Shown: positions 35,747 through 46,799 of the stretch, piece after piece | Layout of the letters: each line of letters opens with the position of its first letter | Position numbering within the stretch: the first letter of the stretch is position 1 | DNA from: Sclerodactyla briareus | Lineage: Eukaryota; Echinodermata; Holothuroidea; Dendrochirotida; Sclerodactylidae | DNA length: 64,000 nt | Direction: 5' to 3' | Assembly (NCBI GenBank): GCA_026419785.1 | Contig: JAODTK010001554.1 | Location: 558,001-622,000 of the forward strand | The notes under the pieces: generated by a model | Told to the model about the DNA's origin: nothing | The model's input: only the letters and a program-made list of their open reading frames with translations | Databases searched by the model: none | Program-made: the position numbers and the translations under genes

Positions 35747-36999
35747 CCCGGAAGTTTGTTTTTCAATTATGGTCCCGGGGGAGCACTGATGCGATGGTTT
35801 CCCGCATGTTGTGCACGTATATGCCTGTTTATACTTAATCAATGTTGGTGTGGCGCCATGGCAAATCGTGGTCACCTTTTGGCCGCGAAAAGGTTTCATA
35901 CAAACGGACATTTTTCTAATATTCTGGAAAAATTCGAATATGTCCGCCCAATTCCACTGGGACTGTGCTAACGCGATTTTGAAAAAGAATCTGCGCGCCA
36001 TCGACTTGCTCGATTTAAAAGGCGTTCACACACAGTAAAACAATAATGATTAGATGTTATTACTCTATCCACTGCCTGTTAAAGTTAGTATGCCGAAAAA
36101 CTGATTGCTAGAGCTAGCCAGTCCCGACCAATCAAAATATAGTATTTGCGATAATGGTAGCTAGGGGTTGTGTACAATTTGTTTTATAAACTGATTAGCA
36201 AGTTATTCCTAACTGTTTGTACAGAATAATGATTTGTTTATTCACATGACTGTTTCCTGTAACAACAATTCCATTTGGCCCAAGCTCTATCAATCTGTTA
36301 TGTCGAAAAATAAGGCCTAGCTGCCCTTATACACAATGTGATTTTACTATAAATGCGAATATTGGTCTATTGAAATGGCAGATTACCAATTGTTTCTACC
36401 AGATTCATATTCTGTATAACAGGGGTACTAGCGTGTTATATATAATCATTGGACGTAACCTTCAACATTTTCATATCATTTAAACCACGACACAATATAA
36501 CACGTGGGCGGTGGATTTATATGCGTTTGAATATGTTGTAATTGACCCAAGGGCTTTCTACACTTTCTTTTCTTTCTCCAATATTCCCGTTTCCCGACAC
36601 GAGAATCACCACCATGCCACTTTCCTGTACAGCTGTATAGTACTCGTCCCTCGCAACTGCTTGCAGAGTACCTTATGAATCACATCTTACCAATTATGTA
36701 CATGACTCACTTTCTTGATCCATACTGGGGTCCTGTCTTCTCTTTTATCCTCAAGTTACCAGCGATGCCCGATGCCTCGAGGCCCTCATTCCTGAGGCTC
36801 TCCACAGCTTCAATCTACGGTTCTCCTGTTTCCTGCTGTTTACCACGACCTTAAACATCCTTCTTGGGCTAGTCTCCTCGCGCTGCTAAACTATCTGTAT
36901 CTATGTATGATGACATGTGTGAAGTTTTTTTCTTTTTTCCCCCTTTGAGACCCTACTTTGACATGTTTGAGGAATCACTTTTTTGTAATTTTTCAATCT

Positions 37000-37522
37000 A
37001 CAAGAACCCAAGTCAACACTGGATCACGGGTGTGCAGCGCAAAAAACTGTCAAAGGACAGGCGTACAACTTGCATTGTTTCTCTCCGAGTACTTTGGAGA
37101 ACTTGCTTACAACGAGGAGCGTGAGAAGATTCTTTCTGCATAAGTAATAGCACAGACCTGACAAGTTTTCAAAAACTATTCATGGATTCGAGGGCCTTTA
37201 CTTTCGCTATTTCTTTGAGTTCCCTAGAGTGACCACCAATAGAGGCATTTGCCTCAAGCCTCGTGGCAAACGCTGTAGATTCGACATTCCGTATATTCCT
37301 TTCGCACGAGAGTTTATTACTGAGTGGAATAGCCCTCCCTGGAAATTTGTTCTGTCCACTAGTGTGAATGCGTTCAGCCTGGCTTGATTTATATTTCCAC
37401 GAATTGGGGGCGAATTCTTCAGGCAGTTAGGTTTATTCTCTCATTTATGATGTTGTGGCTTCAGGGTCTTTCATGAGGAGTTGGTCCTCCCTGACCTCGT
37501 CTCATTGAACTAAACTACTAAA
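37000..37522 (+). pseudogene. LINE ORF2 C-terminal fragment with 3' end, unit B
   Basis: Translation across frame changes gives ELAYNEEREKILSA, a TIHGFEGLYFRYFFEFPR-like segment, VTTNRG, RGKRCRFDIP and EWNS-type motifs. This is the usual C-terminal order of CR1/L2-like ORF2 proteins. The 3' end carries TTTCATGAGGAGTTGGTCCTCCCTGACCTCGTCTCATTGAACTAAACTA, matching the end of the 9.9-13.0 kb copy. Confidence 0.75.
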
Positions 37523-38739
37523 CAGGCAAGGGATGGCAGGATTGAGTTCTCTAGGATAGATGTCATAAAGCTGGGACGTTCGCAGGACAAAACTGCCGCT
37601 TGGATCCAACGAGAGGTAAAGATTGTGGAATGGAAAAACTGTGTCCAAACCACCATTATTACGATTGTTCCTATGTGGATTTATTGCCTCCAAATTTTGG
37701 GCCATTAGGCAGAGAAATTGGGGATAATCCTAATTGCGCAATAACGCATACGGCACCTGGCAACAACATAGAAAATCTGTTATTATTTATTGTTTCATTT
37801 GTTTGATAAGTCAACTTTATTAGAAGTTCTGTTGTCTTTCTCTCTCACCAAGTACCATCAACACCTACCCACCCATTACAGCAATCCTCTCCATATACTA
37901 AATGTTTTTCGGTGAAATTAATGTTGAATTTCACAGAAAACAAGGAAATGTTGCAGGGTTGTGCAAGTTATGATCATCATTTCTTCTTGCATGATGGGAT
38001 GCATTTTTGTCTTGCGCATACACATGCTTCCCAATCCCAAACTTCAAATGACTATAACTTCGATCCGTACGGCCCGTCCCTATAAACCACCTTCCGGTTT
38101 GGACTTGCGCATTCAGTTTTTATCAGCCTAAATTAGCCCCCTGTAAAAATCACCCGGCAGTTGTCTTTTAACTTGTTTCAAATCCGAAAACCCCGACAAG
38201 TGAGGGAGTGTGCCGATTCTCGTTTCGTAAAGAACCAAGCGTTTCGCTAACTGTAATTGAAACAACAGCAGATACAGATACGAACCGAATCCCATCTTAT
38301 ACACCTTCCCATTCCTAACCCAGCCCCACACACGAGGACCCGTTACCCTGGGAGAATGGCTGGGAAAACCATTGGAAATACTTGGGTACTTGGTTTTGTG
38401 TAGTCACTTGGTCTCGGTCGAAATAACCTACACACTAGTACTAATCAAAAGATGTTGAATTTGGCTTGTAACACATCCCATCCCGCAATCCCCGCCCCCC
38501 CCGCCCCCCCCATTATCACTTTATATCGGAGCACCCATAATAGTTTACAATAGATTTTACGGCGGTAGAGGATTTTTTTTTTTTCCAACGAGCAAACAAC
38601 TTTAAAAACGAAAACTAGAAAGCCAAGTGGCTTAATGATTCCTTGAATTTTTCTGACAACCCATAGCCATACACAAGGACAAATGGGATAGGAGCTCATC
38701 ATGGGAATCATCGTCTGACAAATTCACATTTTTTCCCAA
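37523..38739. other. Unassigned stretch
   Basis: No gene recognised. A C-run (38,494-38,510) and a T-run (38,574-38,584) are present. Confidence 0.35.
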
Positions 38740-41724
38740 CCACCATAGGTTCCTAATACTCTTGATAAGATAGCTTACACACTAAGTTCAAGGATTTCAT
38801 CATCAGCTTGGCCTCTGGTGACTCCAAACAATAGGTTCATGTACTCATCTGTATAGTTCACCCATCAAGGTGGAGTAGAGTTATCGTGCCCATTTCGCGT
38901 GGTCCGAAATGGGCCAAAATATTGACTTTTCACAAATTTTCTATTCTTCACAAACATTCCCCCCCGACCTATACCAGATACAATAGGGTTCCTGTACTCC
39001 TCCCCATAAGAAAGTACACACAAATTAGAACCTGATCAGACCAACCATTCTGGCCTATGGTGTTTCACAAGGTTTTCATCAGACTTTCACCTCTGGTGAC
39101 CTCAGATACCCTCTTCCCTGACCCAAGAAACCATAGGGTTCATGTACTCATCTGGGGAACACACATACCAAGTATGAGCTTTTATCCATCCAGGGGGGTC
39201 AGTTAATCGTGTTTCCACAAGCCAAATTGGCCAAATTATTAACTTTCATTTCCACAAATTTCCTATTTTTTGACCAAAATCACACCGACCTATACCAGAA
39301 CAATAGGGTTCCTATACTCCCCATACGTAAGCTAATACGCTAATTTTGAACCTGATCAGACCACCATTCTAGATTTATCATGTTCACAGTTTTCAGCCTT
39401 GAACCTCTGGTGACCCTCGTGACTCCTGACCTGACCCCAAAACAAAATGGTTTCATGAATCACATGGGGAACATACATACTGAGTATGAGCGTTATCCAT
39501 CCAGGTGGGGTCAGTTATCGTGTTCACAAGGCCAAAATTGGCCAAATTATTAACTTTTCACAAATTGAATATTATTGACCAAATTCACAATTCACACCGC
39601 CTATACCAGAAACAATAGGGGTTCTATCCTCCCCATAAGAAGCTTATACGCTACATGTGAACTTGATCAGACCACCATTCTAGATTTATAATGTTCACCA
39701 GGTTTTCAGACCTTGACCTCTGTTGTCCCTCAGATTGAACCTCTGACCTGACCACCCAACAAAAGGGTTCATGTACTCATCATGGGGAACACACATAAAG
39801 TAATATCTTCATCCATCCAGTGGGGTCGAGTTATCGTGTTCCAAGCCAAATTGGCCAAATTATTAACTTTTTCACAATTTCCTATTTTGACCAAATTCCA
39901 ACCCCCGACCTATGGACCAAAAACAAATAGGGTCCTGTACTCCCACTCCCCATAGAAAGCACACAACAAATTCGAACCTGATCAGACCACCGTCTGGACT
40001 TATCGTGTTCACAAAGTTTTCAGACTTTGACCTCGGTGACCTCAAATGAACCTCTTAACCTGACCACCCAAAACAATAGGGTTTCATGTACCTCATTGGG
40101 AACACCCATACCAAGTATTAACTTCAACCATCCAGGAGGTTAAGTTATCGGGTTCACAGCCGAATGGGCCAACATATTGACTTGTTTTTTCACAAATTTT
40201 CTATTTGTCACAAAAATCATCCCCACCTCTACCAGAACCAATAGGGTTCCTGTACTCCCTAAGAAGCTACATCACGCCAAATCTTGAACCTAATCAACCG
40301 CACCATTCCTGGATTATCATGTTTCACAAGGTTTTTCAACCTTGACTCTGGATGACCTCAATGACCTCTGACCTGATTCCAAACCATAGGGTTCATGTCT
40401 CATCATGGGGAACACACATACCAAGTATGAGCTTCATCCATCCAGTGGGGTCGAGGTAATCGTGTCACAGCCAAAATTGCCAAATTCTAAGTTTCACAAT
40501 TTCCTATTTTTGAGACCAAAATTCACCCCCTACATAGACATAAACAATAGGTTCCTGTACTTCCCCATAAGAAAGCTACACAGCACCAAATTCGAACCTT
40601 ATCAGACCAAACGTTCCTGACTTATCGTGTTCACAAAGTTTTCAGACTTTGACGATCTCTGACCTCAATATACCTCTTAACCTGACCCCAAAACATAGGG
40701 TTCATGTACTCATCATGGGGACACCAAATACCAATATGGAGCTTCATCCTCCAGGTGGGGTTAAGTTAAACGTGTTCATACAAGCCGAAATGGGCCGAAA
40801 TATTGACTTTTCACAAGTTTTTCTATTTTTCACAAAAACTCACCCCCGCTCTATACCAGAAACATAGGGTTCCTGTACTGCCCCATAAGAAAGCTACACA
40901 CAAATTTGCCACCTGATCAACCGACCATTCTGTACGTATCGGTTCATCATAATGTTTTCAGCTTTACCGGTCTGGTGACCTCAGATGGACCTCTGACCTG
41001 ACCCAAAAACAATAGGGTTAATGTACTCAATCATGGGGACCCACACTACCAAGGTACGAGCTTCATCCATCCAGGTGGGGTCACTTTAATCGTGTTCACA
41101 AGCCAAATTGGCCATTATTAACTTTCCACAAATTTCCTATTTTTGACCACAATTCACCCCGCCCATACCAGAAACAATAGGGTTCCTATACTCCCATAAG
41201 AAGGCTACACACCAAATTTTGAACCTGATCAGCAACCGTTCGGACTTATCGTTTTCACAAGGTTTTTCAGACTTGACCTCTGGTGCTCAGATGACCTCTG
41301 ACCTGACCCAAAACCATAGGGTTCATGCACTCATTGTTGGGAACCCATATACCAGTATGAGCTTCATTCATCCATCCAGGGGGGCGATTTAACGTGTTCA
41401 CAAGCCAAAATTGGCCCATTAATTAAGCTTTCACAAATCCTATTTTGACCAAAATTCCCCCCCGACCTAGACCAGACCCATAGGGTTCCTGTACTCCCCA
41501 TAATAAGCTACACACCAAAGTCCGAACCTGACATCAGATCCCCCTTTCTCTGGGTACTTAATCGTGTTTCACAAGTTTTTCAGACTTTGACCTCTGGTGA
41601 CCTCAGATGACCCTCTACCTGACCCCAAACACAGGGTTCAATGCTCATCATGGGGAACACACATAAGCAAGTATGATCTTCATCCCTCCCGGTGGGGTCA
41701 GTTATGTGTTCACAAGCCGCGTTA
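38740..41724 (+). repeat. ~312-bp dimeric tandem repeat array (about 9.5 units)
   Basis: The marker GGGTTCATGTACTCATC (A) occurs near 38,830, 39,133, 39,447, 39,762, 40,077, 40,387, 40,695, 41,010, 41,316 and 41,629. The related marker GGGTTCCTGTACTCC (B) occurs between them, near 38,984, 39,304, 39,613, 39,926, 40,242, 40,550, 40,864, 41,177 and 41,480. A-to-B spacing is about 165 bp and B-to-A about 147 bp, so each ~312-bp unit is a dimer of related half-units. Every unit also carries a block of TGACCT half-sites and ATCGTGTTCACAAG twice. No coding sequence is evident. Confidence 0.85.
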
Positions 41725-41835
41725 CATACACACCTACATACACGCACACACAGACACACACACTCACACTCACCCACACACACTGTCAGACTGCATAGAT
41801 TATTCTCTGACTCGTCACGGAATCAAAAAGGCGAA
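41725..41835 (+). repeat. CA microsatellite and 3' module ending the 312-bp array
   Basis: The CA tract (41,725-41,783) is followed by GACTGCATAG (41,789-41,798) and, after TGACTCGTCA, by GGAATCAAAAAGG (41,819-41,831). This is the same module seen after the CA tract in copies I and II and, more diverged, in the others. It ties the array to the CA-hairpin family. Confidence 0.65.
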
Positions 41836-43014
41836 AACTGCGTCAGCTCAGGTTGGTCCCTGCCTCCACCAAAAATGCACAAGGACTCCCAAAGAATGAC
41901 TGAAGATAAATGACAACACTTACCCGGCGTACACCGACACGAGTGCCCCACCTTCCCTACAACGATTCATCTGCATATTCTGTTTGTTTCTTATATTTTA
42001 TATATGCCTATACGAAAAGAAATTTTACTAAGTAATGCCTATCTCTGTACTGGTATATCTAGTACATGGACTGTTATTATGGGATCCCGGGGCAAAGTGG
42101 AACATAGAGCGAAATCAAATACCTCATTGGAATTTAACTTCTGCAATACCGCCCCAAACCGATATTTTAATACCATTTACCAAGTACAATTTGCTGGTAC
42201 AGTAGTTAGCGAATTATTCGTAGTGGTTCCAGTGCACAACCACACTTGCATTGGAAGATACCATATCCCGTTTTCCATTGTAACCCAATGCCTTCGCCTG
42301 AACTACCCAGCACGAATGATGCCCACACACCTTTTGCCTCATTCGAGTATAAAAATGATTATATAATATCATAAACCGACCACGTCTATCTTTGAGTCTC
42401 TGTGTGTCTTGTCTATCCGACACTATTCTCGGAGGGCGGCTGGGCCCAGTGCTGCCAAGAGTCCCCAGGATCAGAGCAGCTGATAATTTCCAGACAATGC
42501 TCTCCACACGCTGACTTTTTTCGACTGACCCTGCCGCCCCAGTGTTGGTCATGTCTCCTTACCAACCAACTCCCCCCTCCCTCCAAGGATCCAGTATCGA
42601 AATGCATTTAACGTTATATATATGGGTATTCTTTCACTTATTTCGCATTGATCAACAGGCGGTCGGTGGTGTTGCTACAAACTAAAGGGTGAAATCCTAT
42701 GACCCAGTTACAGAAGGCAATCTATCCAAAAAAAGTGCTTCTCATCTGTAAATCTATTCGATATTTTGTTTTCCATTTAAGGCCAACAATGAACATATTG
42801 CACCATCATTATGTAGGTTGAGAGAAAACCTAAACCCACAGCAGGTTGTATAGTTAGGTTCGCGTTCACGTTTACAACTACATATCAGTGTGTCATGACT
42901 TAACAACTAGAGCACCAATGGTGCTGTAGCTCAAACCGCACAATACAACGAATGTCAGGTTATTTTATAACTGTTCGAGATCCTGAGGCCAATGAGATAG
43001 TTTCACAAATGCTA
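41836..43014. other. Unassigned stretch
   Basis: No convincing gene. The overlapping ORFs at 42,004-42,366 (+) and 42,214-42,552 (-) have no recognisable motifs. Confidence 0.35.
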
Positions 43015-43500
43015 TGATGGCCCCTGTGACGGACCTTTGACTTTGATCTTCATATGACCAAAAATGTTTTAGCAATCAATGAACATTGCTACTCAGTTTG
43101 GTAAACATCCATCAAAGAATGACCAATTGAAAGAGAAAAAGGCAATTTCACACAGTAGCCTAATGTGCCCCTTCAATGACCGTTGACCATGACCTTCACA
43201 TGGTCAAAGATGTCCCAAAGGTCGAGGAACAATGGGGCAAGGGGTCAACATCCATCAAAGAATGACTGTTTTGCTACTTTTCATCAGATGGTATTGTTTA
43301 ATCTCAAACAGCAATATATGATGCACAAAGCGAAAAAAGCACCTCCAAAGGAACATTCAATGACAACAGTTTCCAAAAAATCTAATGGACTTTGCAGAAT
43401 ATACATTTTGAAATTATTAAAAACATATAGCTTATAGTGCCCCTTCAAAGGTCTTTGACCTTAATGCCCTTTTGGTGGGTTCCAAGTGTTTTTTGCCATG
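43015..43500 (+). repeat. Second TGACC-rich repeat type (about three diverged units)
   Basis: The segment (A/T)TGGCCCCTGTGACGGACCTTTGACTTTGAT... starts near 43,018. It recurs near 43,163 (ATGTGCCCCTTCAATGACCGTTGACCATGACC) and 43,437 (AGTGCCCCTTCAAAGGTCTTTGACC). The phrase CATCCATCAAAGAATGACC/T also occurs twice (about 43,108 and 43,249). The ORF at 43,183-43,437 lies inside it and is not supported. Confidence 0.55.
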
Positions 43501-43984
43501 AATTTTGTTGATATGTCATCAAAAGGAGAAGGGGGTAGACTATGTTGCCCATCGTTATCGGCAAAGAATTCGCGTACTCGTAGGCGTCGGAAGAAAGCTT
43601 CGAGATCCAGAGAACATTTTTTGGGAGGTCATATTGTTTTGGTTATTTTAGGGCAGGAAATTTAGCACTTTAGACAGAATTCGGGGTTTCTGTGTCAGAT
43701 AGCTCGCAAGAGAATGAGTTGCGTCAGCCGGTCCACTTTTTTGCGGATTGAACGCCGAGACCGGCTCTTGGAGTCGGAGGCCGAACAATTTGATTGGCCG
43801 AGGACCAGATTTGGAGTGATGTTGTCTCGTATTACAATTTTTCTGTGGGAGCCGGTGGATGCAGGTGGTTACGTATTATTACGTAACTCTCAATTCACCG
43901 TCACGGGTGAATTGCCAGGTGAGGTGTGAGCTAGTCATTGATCGCTTTCACGCCAACAGCTACGGTCGAGCACTAGAGAGTATA

Positions 43985-44870
43985 GTAGCATTCACGTACC
44001 ATCATTATACGCGACATGTGAACAAGCTAGAAATCCTATCCTAACAGCTAAGGATGTGCTCGAAATCGTGAAATATGGCCGACTGAGACCTAGCATCTTT
44101 TCAGGCGAACATCGATAAAGCAATATCGGTACAGAGAAAAAGACAGCGACCGTGCCTTGTCGAAGAGAAGCACTCCAGCGGAGACGAGACAGCCTCGCTT
44201 CTAAAGGAAACCAATGCAATTGACTTCAATCGAAACAGATCACCAAAGAACTGCAGCAGGTGAAAAGTCGGCTGGAGGAGAACGAGTGGGAAAGCCGCAT
44301 ACATGCATTTGGAGAAAGCGTTGAGAGAGCGAAGCAAACGCGAACCAAGTGGTGAGATTGGCCGACAAGTCTGAGGCAGGTGAGTGATATGCCATAGTGC
44401 CTTATACCGGTTTGCGGTCCCCATTCGCAGGGTGGTTACTGTGGGAGTGCACTGTATTATTGCTATGTCAGTTGTTCGAAGGTGTTTTTTCGTGTCTTTT
44501 GTAGGCTGGGGAGATGCTGGATTGAATCTGAGTCGACGACTAGGCTGAGATTCAATGATTGCTAAGAAAATCCGGGCGGCCCAAAGCCGAGCGCTTGCCA
44601 AGCGTAAGAAGGCTGGGCTTCGTTTAGGCCAGAGCCCTATCCCCCTAGGCGGGTGCTGGGGCTCCTTATTTCTAGTCATGACTCTTTTGTGGCTACGCTG
44701 GCGGCCTATAGATCGAAGGCCTGTCGGCTTCCGCGGGGGGACCAAACCAGCAGGACATGGTTTCAATGGTGGAGGCAAGGGCCACTGGAGGAGGGAATGT
44801 CACCTTGGGAAGGGTCCGCAGCTCCAAGGCGCAGCGACGCAGGCGCTCAAGAGGCGCCAGTTCTGGTGAT
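43985..44870 (+). pseudogene. DIRS gag-like ORF with intron and altered zinc knuckle
   Basis: The exon 1 side ends in VRLADKSEA (44,352-44,378), a motif I associate with DIRS gag proteins. The exon 2 side (from 44,505) begins GW and continues to KKIRAAQSRALAKRKK (about 44,561-44,608). A zinc-knuckle-like FNGGGKGHWRREC follows at about 44,762-44,802. There the first two positions expected to be Cys are Gly or lost, while His and the last Cys remain. Gag binds element RNA and packages it in particles. Stops occur before 44,555. The 225-codon minus-strand frame at 44,101-44,778 is only its antisense shadow. Confidence 0.65.
44380..44504 (+). other. Apparent spliceosomal intron inside DIRS gag (125 bp)
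   Basis: Sequence shows GCAG|GTGAGT at the left edge (donor G at 44,380) and a pyrimidine-rich GTGTTTTTTCGTGTCTTTTGTAG|GC at the right edge (acceptor ends 44,504). Removal joins ...DKSEA to GW in phase 1. This is the continuity I expect for DIRS gag, and the intervening DNA has no gag similarity. Spliceosomal introns are known in some DIRS1-like elements. Expression is not shown. Confidence 0.6.
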
Positions 44871-45019
44871 TCTGGGGTTGCGTCATCTACGTCCAGGGGG
44901 GATGCGGACCGTCAGGGTACGTCTCAATTTTTCCACTAAAAATTTGTGACTAGGACAAAGGGTTTTCCGACCATTTAGTAAGGGAAGGCAAGAGCTGCGA
45001 TTCGTTTGGAGGTATACAA

Positions 45020-45535
45020 ATTCGGGCTGATAGTGAGGTTTTGGGTGTTATCAGGGACGGGTATAAGCTCCTCTTCGTCGAGACCCCTCCAGCGGCCGTG
45101 TTTCAGAAAACGATCGGCTCGCTCCAATCAACAGTTTGTGACAGAGGCGGTCCTCGAGTTGTTACAGAGAAATTAGTTGTCGAATGCTTGGTCCCCCTGT
45201 GGTGGTGAAACCCCTCTCGGTTCGGTGCAATAACGGGTAAATTGTCGGCTCATTTGACCTCCGAGTATGTAAACCAATTACTTTGGAAGGAGAGGGTGAC
45301 ATATGAGGATTGGCAGTTAGGCCATTGGTACTTCAAAAAGGGGGATTTTATGGTTTCCTTCGACCTGAAGTCGGGGTACCACCACATAGATATTTTCCCA
45401 GCGCATGCAACTTTTCTAGGCTTCGCCTGGAAAATAGGTGGTGTAACAAGTTATTTCCTTTTCAAGTGTTACATTTCGGTAGCGAGGGACACCCTAATTT
45501 TCACTAAATGTTGCGTCCTTTAGTTAAGTACTGGG
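45020..45535 (+). pseudogene. DIRS reverse transcriptase, N-terminal half
   Basis: Conserved pieces are LGVIRDGYKL with a following PPAAVF (45,030-45,100), FVTEAVLELLQ-type coding across a frame change (about 45,125), and VVVKPLSVR (about 45,198-45,230). An open 93-codon frame (45,242-45,523) then contains LLWKERVTYEDWQ, YFKKGDFMVSFDLKSGYHHI and LGFAWKIGG. FDLKSGYHHI includes the first catalytic Asp. The frame breaks after FKCYISV, and LRPLVKYW continues in another frame (about 45,510-45,534). The YLDD-type catalytic motif expected near 45,560 is not recognisable. Confidence 0.8.
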
Positions 45536-46010
45536 CAAAGGGCTAAACATATTCGTGGTTTTAACTGGAGAGGGTGGTGCAGGGAAGGCACGCGGCTAGG
45601 TGTGAGGCTTCTTAGCGGCGCTGAAATCCGATCGGGTGGCGAGGTTTAGTGCCCAACAAAGACAAATCAGTCTGGGCACCAACCCAAGTGCTGGACTGTT
45701 AGGTCTTACTTGGAATGCAGGGGAAGGGTCCATTCAAGCGACCCAACGTAGGATCGACGACATCCGTGCGACCTTGTTGGTGCTACAGGACAGTTTGCCA
45801 AGGGTTACAGCGAGGAAATTATCCTCGACTAGCAGGTACGATAGTATCCCTCGCCCCTGTTGTGGGTCGGTGCCTGTTGAAGTCAAGGATTTTGCATCTG
45901 GAAGTAGCGATGCTTCTAGGTAGGCATTGGGACTGTGTCTACTCCCTTCCAAGCGGCAGCGGCGTAGTGGGAGAATTATTCTTCTGGGAAATCATCATTT
46001 AACAGACTGA
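45536..46010 (+). pseudogene. DIRS RT C-terminal / connection region
   Basis: The frame at 45,636-45,923 reads LLGLTWNAGEGSIQ then QRRIDDIRATL and VTARKLSS. This matches the segment in DIRS polymerases that follows the catalytic loop (WLG...G.I..PQRRI). A later frame (about 45,943-46,000) contributes SLPSGSGVVGELFFW. Neighbouring pieces lie in different frames, so it is non-functional as read. Confidence 0.65.
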
Positions 46011-46052
46011 ATAAACGATTCCTATTTACCGCTTCCTACACACAGGTTTTGG

Positions 46053-46720
46053 TCTATGACAGACGCAAGTGATTCGGACTGCGGGGCTGGACAGTAATGT
46101 GGGGAAATACAGTTCCATCAGAATTGGAACAGCTGGAGAGGCATGAGAGCCTCAGCAGAGAGGGAGCTGAAGGAATTATACTGCTGTAAGAGGCATTTGT
46201 TCCGGTTTGGCTGGGGAAGAAACGTGTGGGAGTCTACACAGACAACGAGAGTGTTGTGTCGATTATTGCCAAGGGCAGCATGGGTCGTGGAGCTTCAGGA
46301 GTTGAGCATTTTTTGTATATACATGGAGGGAACAGGAGATTTTGGGGTTTTGGAAGCCCAGGGATCCCCCCGGGGGAGAACACAGGCGCGGACTGGATCA
46401 GTAGGCAAATCGACGGAGATGACTGCGGGGGTCACAAAAGAGTTCTTCGGCCATATTGACGTCCTGTGGGGGCCCCACAGGTGGACAGGTCGCTGACCAG
46501 CTCGAACGCTAAGTTACCAGTTTTCATTTAAACCACTGGTGTCCCGCTCTTCCCGGGTTGGGGCATTGACCACTCTTGGGGAGGGGAGACCAACTGGTTA
46601 GTACCACCAGTAGCATTGGTGCCTTGCGTTCTAAACCATCTGAGCGCGTTAGGCATCGGGGACTCTTCACTGTGACCTGAGTGCCATCTGCACCGTTTTG
46701 GCCGTTGCTGTTGCAGACAG
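46053..46720 (+). pseudogene. DIRS RNase H domain
   Basis: Removes the RNA strand from the RNA-DNA hybrid. SMTDASDSDCGA (46,053-46,088) supplies the first acidic residue (Asp at 46,062-46,064). AERELKELYCCKRHLFRFGWG (46,152 onward) supplies Glu. GVYTDNESVVSIIAKGS (46,229-46,280) supplies a further Asp (46,241-46,243). Next come an ELQEL-type segment, GENTGADWISRQID (46,372-46,414), FGHIDVLWGPH (about 46,445-46,480) and a tail containing PSAPFWPLL-like text in a shifted frame (about 46,683). The acidic residues D-E-D survive, but the frame changes at least three times. Confidence 0.75.
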
Positions 46721-46799
46721 CAGCGCCATAGAAGCTAACAGAAGGTATCTGAGGTTCAAGAGTGCTCAGGGCGTGTTTGTGGGGGGGGGGGGGACAGGT

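Larger units (their letters stand above)
34465..37357. repeat. Tandem duplication, unit B (~2.89 kb)
   Basis: Second copy of the 31,625-34,464 unit in the same orientation, beginning CAGAGGACACACTGGGGATAGTGTG. Unlike unit A, its LINE continues beyond the duplicated part to its natural 3' end near 37,522. This makes B the right-hand parental junction. Confidence 0.8.

Noticed and set aside
38740..41724. Coding tandem-repeat protein
   Set aside because: Stops occur in all frames and unit lengths vary by non-multiples of three.
44101..44778. Longest open frame in the window (225 codons, minus strand)
   Set aside because: It lies antisense to the DIRS gag, whose plus-strand motifs (ADKSEA, RAAQSRALAKRKK, zinc knuckle) are recognisable. 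The minus frame has no motif and is a shadow.
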